From assembly GCA_022376515.1 (NCBI GenBank), contig WTXI01000011.1, positions 62,001-126,000 on the forward strand: a stretch of 64,000 nt of DNA, read 5' to 3'. Shown one piece after another: positions 1 through 10,184 of the stretch; position 1 is the first letter of the stretch, and each line of letters starts with the position of its first letter. The DNA comes from Lactifluus volemus. Taxonomy: Eukaryota; Basidiomycota; Agaricomycetes; Russulales; Russulaceae. The notes beneath the pieces were generated by a model, which saw nothing but the letters and a program-made list of their open reading frames with translations, was not told the DNA's origin and did not search any database. The translations under genes were made by a program, and so were the position numbers.

Positions 1-19
1 AGGCTCCGAGCCAACTCAC

Positions 20-77
20 ATTCTCTTTTTTGGCACCCTCAACCTCAGTTTCAGCTGCGGTTCTTTGCTTTTTCTTC
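20..77 (-). CDS. Possible internal exon of a gene running off the left edge
   Basis: On the minus strand a 58-nt stretch is bounded by an AG acceptor (complement of 78-80) and a GTGAGT donor (complement of 14-19). It can be read as a charged Lys/Glu/Ala-rich peptide. No family is recognisable, and a chance match of splice signals is quite possible. Bases 85-360 beside it show nothing I can name. Confidence 0.2.
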
Positions 78-359
78 CTACAGAAGTTCCCTAAATTAAG
101 GAGGTTACTGAGCTTTCGTTTTTTAAATCGAGGCATTGCTCAGCACTCAGGACTGAATGCTCGAGCGACAAGCGTTGGTGTGGATGAGCCGATGAGGGGC
201 GCTTCTTAATTGTATCACGTGATCGTATCCAATATGACCGAGTCATTTGCCTGAATCCACAGTATTTATTAAACAACAATTCTTTGGCTCCGTCTCTTGA
301 AAAAGTGAAACCCCTGAAATTTGCAAAACATAAAAAGAAAGTTTTCTTGGGTCATTGAT

Positions 360-1130
360 TTCTTGTAAAGTAATTGTAGTAATTACAGTTTGAAATTCTT
401 TAGATTGTCACGCAAAATCACGCCACATTAGATGGATATGGATTTGGTATACCTTAGTACTAGGTGCTTAAGCTTATATTACTTAAGCTTGTATATCTAA
501 AGATAATAATGTAAAGTTCCAGTTTGGCATGTTAGAGTAACCATGATATTAGTGAATTTCCCATGATACCTAAATGACCTTGCTCACCTTGCAAGATTAC
601 AGTGCTCAAGTTTACCTTGCTTGACCATATATACCTAGAGATAATATAAAGTTCCAGTTTGACATGCTAGAGCAATCATAATATTAATAAATCTGGCATG
701 ATATATCTAGATATCTAAGGTATCTAGCTAAGTACATAAATGACCTTTAATTACCTTGCAAGGTTATACTAGATCTTACAAGAGATTAACGAGATCAGTT
801 GATTATGCTAATAGGCAAGTCTGATCTTAATTGGCCCCTATCATGACATTATTATGGCCTTAACCACCTTGCATATACTTATAGATAAGTTTTTCCTTTC
901 AAGATATTACATTATCATAATCTTATCTAGCCTAAGACCTTATGCTCATACATTTACCTTGCTTGATCTTTTTCAATATCTAGCTAGAGAACTATAATCA
1001 GATTATATTAATCTTGATTATTAAAGTCATAAATGTACCTATCAAGAGAAGTGATTGATCAGATCAAATCAGACAAGATAGATAAGATCATCATATATCT
1101 AGAAAGGTCATAGATTAATATTTTTGGTGA
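360..1130. repeat. AT-rich transposon-relic region with a ~70-bp direct repeat
   Basis: This stretch is strongly AT-rich, has almost no CpG and has no usable reading frame. Bases 499-570 and 634-706 are two diverged direct copies of one unit (shared core AAAGTTCCAGTTT followed by similar GATATTA-type sequence), about 135 bp apart. It looks like an old, mutation-saturated mobile element, but no termini or coding relics can be assigned. Confidence 0.5.
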
Positions 1131-1806
1131 TGCTGCACATCGTCACCTTGAGTCACCTTGAGCCTAGGTCTTAGAAGAGACTAGAACAACTTGAACCCTA
1201 GTTGGTACCTGGCCCTAGTCAAGCTGTAACAATCTGTCTCCTTCTCCTCTCCTTGTTTAGTGAGGAGGTGGTGTGTGGAAGAATACTTGTTACAGAATGC
1301 AGGACACATTGGACCCTATGCTTCCATAGCTGCTTACTTACCAGGGTAACATCCCTTCCACATGTTTTCCTTAGTGTGCTGACTGATCTATTGTCTCACT
1401 GTACTATTGTTCATCTCATTTGGTCCAGTGTTATTGTTCTGAGTCTTATTGTTCTCAACGTCTTTTGTCTTAACCATACACTTATTGTTCTATCCTGGTT
1501 TGGTACAACAATTAGCATACCTTGTATAAAGTAGGCCTCAGCTGGTAGCTTGTACCCCAGCTTTAGCTTTAACCCAAATCAACTTCTTTCACCCTCCTGA
1601 AGACAGAACTCATCTTTCTCTTTCCCCCCCCTTTTCTCTCTTACCCTCTTACACACTCTAATAAGGCTACTGAAGCTTGGTAGTTTTGCTACAACACCAC
1701 AAGGCTCCATGTGTCATTACCCTGAGTGACCCTGAGCCTAGGTCATAGGAGAGACCTGAACAACTTGAACTCTAGTTGGGACCTAGCCCTAGTCAAGCCA
1801 TAACAA
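1131..1806. repeat. Two ~100-bp direct repeats flanking an LTR-like spacer
   Basis: Bases about 1131-1230 and 1706-1806 are roughly 80% alike; both contain GAGCCTAGGTC and end in CCCTAGTCAAGC followed by a TAACAATC-like string. The spacer between them has a CT-rich segment around 1600-1650 that resembles the R/U5 part of an LTR. The arrangement suggests a tandem or partial LTR remnant cut on the right by the element that starts at 1808. The short open frame 1202-1534 has no protein-like character. Confidence 0.45.
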
Positions 1807-2439
1807 TCATCAGGAAAATGTTGTTTTTGCTTAATGTGCTTAAAGTGTGATTAGTGTGCTTAATGTTGTTATTAAGCAGGTTAAGCAAGCATTAAGAAGA
1901 ATTAAGCACAAGTTAAGCAACCCTTGATCAAGCACAGTAAGTGCACCCCATTGCTGAATTAAGTACATTCTGCTTAATTAAGCTAATTAAGCAAGATCTA
2001 AGTAACATTAAGCATCTTTCATATTTTTAACTAATTTCAAATTTTCAAACACAAAATATAGGCATCAAACTTGATATATTAGAGAGAAAACTATAACATT
2101 TATTGGATGAGGTTTTAAGGCTAGATAGATTGTAAGTTACTGAGATAGATAAAAGAATAATGAGTGACTAACCTCAGTCTAAAAGTGAAAAGACTGAGGT
2201 GCGCAGAACACAGTGTCTACTTTATTTAAGGTAGCATCAACCAAGGTGAAATTGTAAACTAATAAGTTCATAAGGGGATAGCGGAATGCTATGAAATTAG
2301 AAAGTTTGGGGTGAATTAGTAGGAAATATGAGCTTGGGTATTGGTGTCATGCGTCATGTGACATGTGACCGAAAAGCATTGGCTTGACTTATACCTTGTG
2401 AGGCTGTGCTCCCAACAACATTAATATCTAAGACTAAGG

Positions 2440-2760
2440 GCAATCTACAAGCCTTGGTGCAACAGCCCTGGCAGGGATGGGACTGCAGGGCCATGGGGAG
2501 GCAGTGGTAGAGGTGGTGGTGGTGGTGGTGCAAGGAGTGCAGGAGAAGCTGCAGGAGGCGTGGGAATCATGGCAGGTGCAGGGACAGCAGAGGAGCTGGA
2601 AGTGCCCAGAGGGTGCAGGAGATGCAGATGAGGGAGATGGTGGTGCAGGAGACAGCAGTGGAGGCAACAGAAGTGGTGCAGGGGGCACAGAGAAGGTGGA
2701 GGAAGCAGCGGTGGTGCAGGAGGTAGTGGGGGCAGAGACAAAAAGAAAAAGAAAAAAAAA
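2440..2760. repeat. Purine-rich GGTGGTGCAGGAG-type low-complexity tract
   Basis: One strand is almost entirely purine-rich, with GGT/GCAGGAG-like imperfect repeats, ending in a poly-A-rich run near 2741-2760. Open frames on both strands here translate to Gly/Val/Glu or Pro/Ser/Cys repeats, which are products of the composition rather than genes. Confidence 0.6.
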
Positions 2761-3351
2761 GTGTTAGCACATGCTAGAATGGGGCAGGGATCATGATAAT
2801 GTACCAGGGAGAGGGTGCAGAACATGTTGGTGTAGAACCATTCTCCCTTGCCAGTGGTTAGGGAATGTTATGGTTATGCAGACCTGTCCATTGCTGAACT
2901 GTCCATTTTTGCTATTTTTCAACTTATGATTTCCTTTCCTTGGCCAGCCCCCCTATTTGGTTTCTAGGGGCTGTGCATCACTCTTTTGGACGTGTTTTTG
3001 ACTCAGATCTTGAGTCAGACGCACTGAGTCAGTTCTTGAGTCATCAGAACTGACTCAGACACTTAGTCAATAGTTCTGACGATGTGTTTCCCTTGTAGGA
3101 TAGTTGACTGGCCCTCTGTACGCATAAATAGGGCCCTGTAGATGAGCTAAAGCCCCAGCTTTAGCTTCATCAAGAATCACAGTTGTTGCTTGACACTCAA
3201 TCTCTCTCTCTTTTTCTTGTGCATTCCCTCTTCATACCTTTAGTTAAGGTACCTTTACACCACAATAAGACATCTGTTTGCCTGTTTACACCTCATAAAC
3301 AAGCTTACAGACACCTTGAACCTTGTACGAAATTGAAGGTGAAGAATTGTC

Positions 3352-4641
3352 TAGTGATCAACAGGGGTATCTCAAACCCCTGGGGTTTGAGGGTAGGGTA
3401 ACTGTGGGGTAAGGGTAAGGGTATGTCTTCACATACCCTAACAGACCCCCAGACCCCAGAGGTACCCCAGATGCTATAGCAGGTGGAGACAATAAGAGAG
3501 TAACAGAGGAGATGTCTGAGGATGCAACAGGGGGGGATGTGTTGGTAGGTGCCCAGGCATACTCAGAGAAGCAATCAGAGAAGCAAGGGGAGAGGTGGTG
3601 GTGGAAATGGATGCTGTGATGAGGTACAGTGGTGTGCATATGGCAGGGAGGCAAGAACAACAACAGGAGGGTGAGGGAGATGAGAATGGATGCTATGGCA
3701 ATATGCAGCAGCACATGCACAGCAAGGAGGTGAGGTGAATAACAGGGTGGCAGAGAAGGAGGGAGTGGATGCTATGGCAATGTGTGGTGGTGCGTGCATG
3801 ACAGGGAGACAAGGGGAACAGCAGGAGGGCGGAGACAGCGGGAGTGGATGTTGTGGCAAGGCACAGCAGTGCACACAGCAGGGAAGGGGTCAGATAAACA
3901 GGGTGATAAGGAGGCAGCAGAAATGGACACTTTTATGAGATGCAGCAGCACACATGCAGAAGAGAGATAGAGGAGACAACAGCAGAGTAGACAAGGCAGA
4001 AATGGACACTGTGAAGAAGCTCAGTGGTGCACATGTGGCAGGGAAGTGAGAGGGGCAATAGGATGATAGATGAGGTGGGGTTGGACAATATGGCAAGGCA
4101 CAGTGGCACACATGCAGCAGGGAGTCAATAAGAGAAGCAAGGAGAAAGGCAGAGGCAGAAATGGATACTGTGATGAGGCATAGTGGCATACAGGCAGAAT
4201 GGAGATGAGATGAACAACAGGAGGGTAGATAAGGTAACAATGGATGTTTTGGCAAAGTGCAGAAGTGTGCATGCAGCAGAGAAGCGAGAGAGCAGCAGGA
4301 TAACAGATAAGGCAGGGTTGGATGATATGGCAAGGTGCAGTGGCATGCATGCAGCAGGGAGACAATAATGGAAGCAAGGAGACAGGCAGAGGTTGAAACA
4401 GATGCTTTAATTAGGTGCAGTGGGGTGGCAGTGGCAGCAGCAGTAGGTGGAGACAATGGCACACACAGTGACATACTTACCTCATAGGAGGCATGACCCC
4501 AACACTAACCTCTAGGTCAGGTCTGTGTACCCCTGCCTGTACCCCACAAAAACCCCAACCCCAGCCTTGGGATAAGGGTTTGCTGGGGTAAGGGTAAGGG
4601 TATCAATAAAGATACCCCAGGGTTACCCTTGTTGATCACTA
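3352..4641. mobile_element. Non-autonomous hAT-like element with 8-bp target duplication
   Basis: The ends TAGTGATCAACA and its complement TGTTGATCACTA are perfect inverted repeats and extend imperfectly into GGGTA-rich subterminal motifs. The 8-bp sequence GAATTGTC flanks both sides (3344-3351 and 4642-4649). A TAG-type terminus and an 8-bp duplication are the hallmarks of the hAT superfamily. There is no transposase frame; almost all of the interior is the minisatellite at about 3600-4440. It therefore needs a transposase encoded elsewhere. Confidence 0.85.
3600..4440. repeat. Minisatellite of ~80-bp units inside the hAT-like element
   Basis: About ten diverged copies of a unit near 80 bp recur. 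Each carries a GGATGCTATGGCAA-like core, then a CAGTGGTGCACATG-like stretch, then GCAGGGAG followed by an AACAACAGGAGGG-like string. Copies start near 3608, 3689, 3769 and 3845 and continue rightwards. The open frames over it, including a 194-residue one on the minus strand, are repeats of Cys/His/Leu/Pro-rich units with no protein meaning. Confidence 0.8.
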
Positions 4642-5129
4642 GAATTGTCTAATTCCTCTCTTTCCATTTCACACAAACCTTAGTTTAACCTCCCACAAGT
4701 GTTCTTGAAGGTGAAGACGTCCCTTCACTCCAATTACACTCACGCCCGCATTGCAGTTGAACTTACAGATTGTCTTTTGTCCATCTGCCACCATCTATCC
4801 TCTTTGGTAATGGTAACTCCAACCATCGTATGCGCCAGCCCGTACTACCTGCTTCACATGATACAGATCTGAGAGTTCACACAGTCAAGTCTGTCCCTCA
4901 CAGAAACTTGCCTGCATGTTCTTTATTGACTATTTGGGGTGCCAAGTCTCTTCCGACTTGTCATCACAAATTGCTGATACCGAACAAAGCTCACTTTGAG
5001 CCACAGTCCCTGTGAACCATGACAGGGAACCTGTGCCAAATTGTGAGTGAGATGGCGGGCATGTGGCTCATGTTCAACACTTACCTTTGGGGCAGATTGC
5101 AGAACAGCCCTTCTTAATGCAGCTAGGGA

Positions 5130-5720
5130 ATAGGAGCAGGGAATGTTAGGGTTGTTATGGACTGACACATGCTTGCTAACTTATACTGTACATTTTCTGA
5201 CTCTCTTGCTTATGTGAATAGACTGCCAATCGCTTTGTTTCAGATTGCTTACTTATTTCTCTCATGATACAGCCTCACACAGCACCGTACAGCTGCAAGT
5301 AACAGCCACATGCACAGGATAACTCACTGATTCCTAAAACATGTTTCAAACCCTGAAAGCTGTACAAAGGTCACAGCCCTTATAGCTGTGTACATAGCCT
5401 CATCTTCTTGTATATAAACCCTGTACTTTCTGCCCTAGAGACCTTAAGTGAGTTAAGTCTCAGTTTTGTTTCACAATCCAAGTCTTCTATCTATTAGAAC
5501 CTTGCTTGCCTAGAAGTATCAGACCTGAGAGAACCCTCTTGACATCATACTCTTCAACTCTTGACACTTTGGTCTTACCCCTAAGCCCAAAGCCCTTAAC
5601 CTCTGAAACACTCTTGACTTAGTTGTTTACTAAGTCTCATCTTTATCAAACCTTTGATCTTGACTTGCATGTCTTGCAAGTCTTGCTCTTGACTTCACAA
5701 ATGAACGTACACTTCATACA
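5130..5720 (+). repeat. Possible LTR of a second retrotransposon family
   Basis: It begins near TGTTAGGGTTG, has a TATATAAA box near 5420, and is followed by a long CT-rich segment full of CTTGACTT-like strings, an organisation typical of a fungal LTR (U3, TATA, R/U5). A clear 3' end and a target duplication could not be found, so the boundaries are rough and the call tentative. Confidence 0.35.
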
Positions 5721-6450
5721 AAGGTCCCACTTGGAATCTTAACAAGGGTGGTCCAGGAAGAAGCATGGGAGCAGAGGAGGCGCAGGCACAGAGGCACAAG
5801 AAGATGAGATAGAGGCAGGCACAGATGCAGAGGGGAAAAAAAAAAAAGATTTGAGAAGTTGAAAAAAGGAAAACATGATGCATGTAGACAAATGCAATTG
5901 CAGTAGCAAGGAGAAGGTGGTAATGGTGAGACATGTGACAGTGCCAGATGGCAAGCTGGCTGTGGTGGTGACAGCAGAGGGCCCAACACAGAGACAACAG
6001 CAACAGAGGGCACAAAGGAAGGCATAAAAACGATGGACGAAAATCAACATTGTGCAAATAAGAACAAGCAAAAGATGCATGTGGTTGGTGTACAGGAATA
6101 ACTTAGTGAAATTTTCATGACTTTGCATATTTTTCAAACTTTAATTAAATTACATAAATTACTTCCATTTGCTTAGCATGATTAAAAGCCTCTTAAAATT
6201 CTCTTAGTTTGCTTAAACTACTTGTTTACTTAACATGATTAAAGTTTGTTTAATTTTCATTATTGGTCATAATAAAATTTGCTTAGTTGTGCTGAGTGTG
6301 AATTAATGTGATTAATGTGCTTAACGTGCTTAAGCCACAAAAACAGAAAATTTTTATTAAGCAGAAGACAGTAATTAAGACCATTAAGCAAAGTAAGCAG
6401 TGATAAGCACCATTAATTAGCATAAGCAAAAACAATGTTTTCCTGATGAT

Positions 6451-7148
6451 ACTTGAGATAGTGGATCATGTGGTTGGCATTAACAATTTCATCTGGCACA
6501 ACCTTGTTACAGAGTGCATCAGATAGCCATTCCTGATAAGAGACAATGAGCATGAACAAACCTCAGCCACCCACATCAAAAAAACCTGAGATTTGCTTTG
6601 TGCAGTTAATGGTGCTTAGCTTGCCTAATCGTCATACCTCACAACAATGGCTCACATGAGGCAGACTGAAAGGATACCCGGACTGGACCCTCAGGTCCCA
6701 GACACATGACATTAGGACGATAGCCACACTAAGAGGCCACATGACATGGACAGTAACTGGTGGTACAAGTAATATACAGGACTACAGTAGAGAGGCCATG
6801 AAGAGAGCAAAGGCAAGATGAGATGCAATAAGTGAAGCACAGGAGGAAAAAGAAGAAAGGAAAAAGGAAGCACAACGAAGCACAACGAAAGAGGGAGGGC
6901 AAAGAGCAGGTAAGTGAAAAATCAGAATTGAGGCAAGAGGCTGAAAATAGGTGTTAGTCAGTTGTAGGAGAGGGTGCAGAGAAAGAAAGGAAGAGAGAAC
7001 AAACCTGACAAGGTGGGAGTCAGAAGCTAGGGGGAAGAAACCCCTGAAGGAATGATGATCCACCTTATCAGAGAGAGGATCCCACCAGACTCTCTAAACT
7101 GCAGCACCCACTGCCAATAGGAGTACGGACTCCCATAATTTGTCCTGT
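6451..7148. other. Transposon-derived spacer without recognisable genes
   Basis: This 700-bp stretch is CpG-poor with a purine-rich segment (about 6790-7030). It has no complete inverted repeats and no protein-like frame; the 93-residue minus-strand frame is a shadow of the purine bias. It ends at the AGCAC target site of the chromovirus. Confidence 0.5.
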
Positions 7149-7153
7149 AGCAC

Positions 7154-8091
7154 TGTTACAGTTATGTGGGCCACCTGGCCCATTTCTTTCTCTGTCCTGT
7201 CTATTTTTCATCTTGTGTTATAACCTAGGATCCCTTTCCTTGGCTAGACCCCTCTATTTAGCTTCTAGGGGCTGTGTATCATCTTTTCGGATGTGTATTT
7301 GACTCAGGAATCATGACTCAAATCTTGAGTCAGTGTTCTTGACTCAGATCTTGAGTCAGACGCACTGAGTCAGTTCTTGAGTCATCAGAACTGACTCAGG
7401 TACTTAGTCAATGGTCTTGACTATGCTACTTTACTGTGACCTTTGTAGGATAGTTGGCTGGCCCTCTGTACGTATAAATAGGGCCTGGTGGACGAGCTAA
7501 AGCCCCAGCTTCAGCTTCATCTAGAATTACAGTTCATTGTTTCCTGCTCACACTCGCATCGCATCTTCTCCTCTCATCTTGTGAATCCCCTCTTCATACC
7601 TTGATCTAGGTACTTTGCGCCACCATCAGACATCTGTTTGCTTGGTCCATTACCCTTGGAACAAGCTCACAGATGCCTGAGCCTTATTACAAGCATGTTG
7701 CAAAGAGTAGTTCCCACTCTTCGCACCCCGCTTGTATTGAACCTTAGTTCAACCTTGCACTAATGTACTAGGGCTAGAAAGATCCCTTCTAACCTTAGTA
7801 CACTCACACCCATGTTGCGGTTGAACCCACACATCATCATTTACCCATCTGCCACCGTCTATCCTCTTTAGGAATGGTAACTCCAACCATTGCGTGCGCT
7901 GGCCCATGTTATCTGCCTCACACGATATGAACACTGAGAGTTTGCACAGTCAAGTCTATCCTTCACAGGAACTTGTCTGCATGTTCTTAGAACGACTATT
8001 TGGTGTTGCTAGTCTTGTCCGACTTGCCATAGCAAATAGCCAAACCAGAAACGACACTCACTTCGAGCCACAGTCCCTGCGAACCATGACA
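7154..8091 (+). repeat. 5' LTR
   Basis: 938 bp, TG...CA ends. It has eight TGASTCA motifs at 7300-7398, a TATAAATA box at 7473-7480, and a downstream CT-rich R/U5-like part. It differs from the 3' LTR mostly by C/T and G/A changes, many of them at CpG positions. Confidence 0.93.
7300..7398 (+). promoter_or_regulatory. Cluster of eight TGASTCA (Gcn4/AP-1-type) sites in the LTR promoter
   Basis: TGACTCA or TGAGTCA occurs at 7300, 7314, 7326, 7340, 7352, 7366, 7378 and 7392 (first base of each), 70-170 bp upstream of the TATA box. The same eight occur in the 3' LTR at 17877-17975, and five survive in the solo LTR. TGASTCA is the binding site of fungal Gcn4/Cpc1 bZIP regulators and of AP-1. The even spacing of 12-14 bp puts sites on about the same helix face. 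Control by such a factor is inferred. Confidence 0.75.
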
Positions 8092-8697
8092 TAAGCTGAA
8101 GCTCCTACCCCTCCACTTCTTAGTCACGAGAAGTGTGTGCCAAAATGAACCAGACACTTTCACTTTCTTTTTATGGCCAAAGAAAGTGTGCTCCAAATTT
8201 TCGTTCCTCTTGCTAGGGTGAACAACATATAGGCTAAAGAAATCACTCCTCTTGCAAAGAGAGAGTGACCAGTCGACAAAATGGCTTCCATAACAGTTAG
8301 TTAGACCACAGAAAAGGGGAAGCTAACCAGAGTCAAAACAAGAAACGAACCAGACCTCCCAGACCATGTAGTTGGACACGTCTTTTAGATAGAACATCCA
8401 GGAAACCCCAAGTGAAGTGCCTATTGGGCTTTTGAGAAGGTGGAACCACACAGACCCATTGAGTTTATCAACCAGAAGTGGTATCACATCGAGTGGTTCG
8501 ATAAACCAGACACCTATGTGACAGAGATAGGAAGATACGTCACAGACCAAGACATTGAATGATTTGAACTCAGCTGGTGGCGCTCAAGCGATCCACAGCA
8601 CCCAGACTATCCAGTACATGCACTGTCCTTAACACTGGCAGGCTCAGGATCTGGAAGTACCCCAGAATGACCCAAAGCACTTTCACCTACTGGCCAG
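8092..8697 (+). other. Chromovirus leader between 5' LTR and gag
   Basis: About 600 bp with no credible reading frame on the plus strand. It follows the LTR directly with TAAGCTGAAGC, which does not start with the TGG usual for a tRNA primer site, so priming may be unusual or the site mutated. Confidence 0.5.
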
Positions 8698-10184
8698 TTG
8701 TTTGAACTGGTCTATCAAGCCGCACAACCCCCTCTAACCACTGTTTCCCCTAGAATTCATCAGCAGCTTGAACCAGCAACCTCAATGTTGCAAGTGCCCC
8801 CAGTACAGAAACAAATGGAATCACCATACTCCAATATCAGTGTGTCAATGGTGACAGACCCAACCAGTGGAATGTTGGTGGATCCCACCATGTACCCAGC
8901 TGTTCTCTCCCCTCTCCACAACCTCATCCTAGTGTGCCCAGTGGTAGTGCGTTCATTAGATCAGCTATGGTTGGCACCGCCATTACCATACCAGCAGGCA
9001 CAGTGGGATACAGCTCCTCTGGGCAACCTAGAGGAGGACCTTCAGCTGGGGGACAGCCAGGAGGAAGTGGAGGTGGAGGCAGAGGCAGCAGAGGTAGAGG
9101 TGGAGGCGGAGGTGGGGGCAGTGGTGGTGGAGGAGGTGTTCCTGCAGGAGAACAAGCAGCAGGAGGCCAGCCACCCCAAACATCAGCCCTCTATGGCATG
9201 ATCCCTGACATTTTCAATGGGGTTCGCGATGACCTTGCACACTTCCACTGCACCTTCACAGTCTACTGGGAGATGAACCAGGACCACCCCTCCATATGCA
9301 GTCCCGACCTACAGGCCCTCACCTGTGTGGGAAGGATCTGAGGCAAGGCAGTTAACCAGTGGGTCAATGAAATCATCCAGCCTCTAATGAATGGGGTGGA
9401 GATGTGGCAACAGCACCCAAACCACCTCCTGGCCATTGATCCAACCAATGAGCAGGTCTGGACGAACTTTGACACAGCATTCAGAGCTCAATTTGAGAAC
9501 ACTGTGGCCAGAGAGGAGGCATTAGGGCGTCTGCTCACCCTGCAGATGCATGGGGAGGACCTTAAAACATACATCAATGATTTCAATATGTTAATCGCTC
9601 TTGCCAAGTGGGGTCCAAACAAACAAGAGACTCTCCTTCGATTCAAGGATGGTTTGAAGCAAGCTCTCCACAAAAAGATCATTGATTTCGAGCACACCTT
9701 GCCCAACACTCTGAGAGGATGGCAGGAAGTGGCCTTGAGGTGTCAAGGGAGGTGGATCGAAGCCAGAGCCACCTCTGAAGACAGGCCAGGCCAGAACTTC
9801 CACCAATGCCTTACTGCAGCATTGGGAAGGTACCAGCAGGACAGGCAAACGAAACCACGACCCTCAGATGCCATGGACGTTAATGCCATCTGCACAGGAG
9901 GGCCTACCCCTGAAGAGAAGAAGTTAGTGGCGGAAGGTCGCTGCTTCACTTGCCGCTGGCAGGGCCATGTAAGTCACATGTGCCCTGAGAAGAAGAAGAG
10001 CCAGAACAAAGACATCAAGTCTGCTCAGTGCCCTGCCACTGTGCTGTGGACTGTTGAAGAAGAAAGAAAAGAAATCACCCGTGACCAGCTTATGGACGAA
10101 CTCCTGAAGTTGTCTGACAACAACAAGAAACATTTGATCAAGGATATGGTTGACTCCACTAACTCTGCGCCCCAGGATTTTTGA
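8698..10184 (+). pseudogene. Chromovirus Gag (capsid plus zinc knuckle), broken
   Basis: The product would be the capsid/nucleocapsid of the retroelement. A Gly/Arg-rich tract (about 9050-9150) is followed by a retrotransposon-Gag capsid segment starting YGMIPDIFNG and continuing through a region with VWTNFDTAFRAQF and a downstream LLRFKDGL-like helix. A zinc knuckle CFTCRWQGHVSHMC (CX2CX4HX4C) lies near 9943-9985. A TGA at 9339-9341 interrupts the frame and the reading frame at 8698 differs from the main one. The C-terminal lysine/glutamate-rich part ends at 10184. The family call rests on domain order and the zinc knuckle. Confidence 0.8.

Larger units (their letters stand above)
2866..5024. 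mobile_element. Solo LTR of the chromovirus family, split by a hAT-like insertion
   Basis: It begins TGTTATGGTTATG and ends with CCATGACA, like the LTRs of the full element at 7154-18668. It is flanked by the 5-bp duplication GGGAA (2861-2865 and 5025-5029), so it is a solo LTR left by recombination between two LTRs. Removing the 1290-bp insertion at 3352-4641 and one copy of its 8-bp duplication leaves about 860 bp, close to the 938 bp of the complete LTRs. It keeps five TGASTCA sites (2999-3057) and a degenerate TATA element near 3121-3130. It lies inside the TTAAGC-rich element. Confidence 0.9.
1808..6448. mobile_element. TTAAGC-rich TIR DNA transposon, non-autonomous, carrying nested insertions
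   Basis: The ends are imperfect inverted repeats: CATCAGGAAAATGTTG at the left matches the complement of the right end with two changes, and both continue into a GTTTTTGCTTA string. The dinucleotide AT flanks both ends (1806-1807 and 6449-6450), consistent with a 2-bp target duplication. Both subterminal zones are packed with TTAAGC/GCTTAA hexamers, as subterminal repeats of CACTA-like elements can be. No transposase is visible. The interior is interrupted by the solo LTR at 2866-5024, so the original element was roughly 2.5 kb. A reverse-oriented relic of its right half lies at about 18869-19200, and a palindromic relative at 17497-17668. The superfamily is inferred, not proven. Confidence 0.6.

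Noticed and set aside
2434..2825. Pro/Ser/Cys-rich and Gly/Val/Glu-rich frames
   Set aside because: Produced by the purine-rich low-complexity tract; no start context, no domains.
3395..3425. GGGTAAGGGTAAGGG repeats as a telomere or internal telomere scar
   Set aside because: They are subterminal repeats of the hAT-like element, occur again in inverted form at its right end, and lack long TTAGGG arrays.
3575..4474. Several long open frames (up to 194 residues) on both strands
   Set aside because: They are translations of the ~80-bp minisatellite inside the hAT-like element; composition is repetitive and no frame is preferred.
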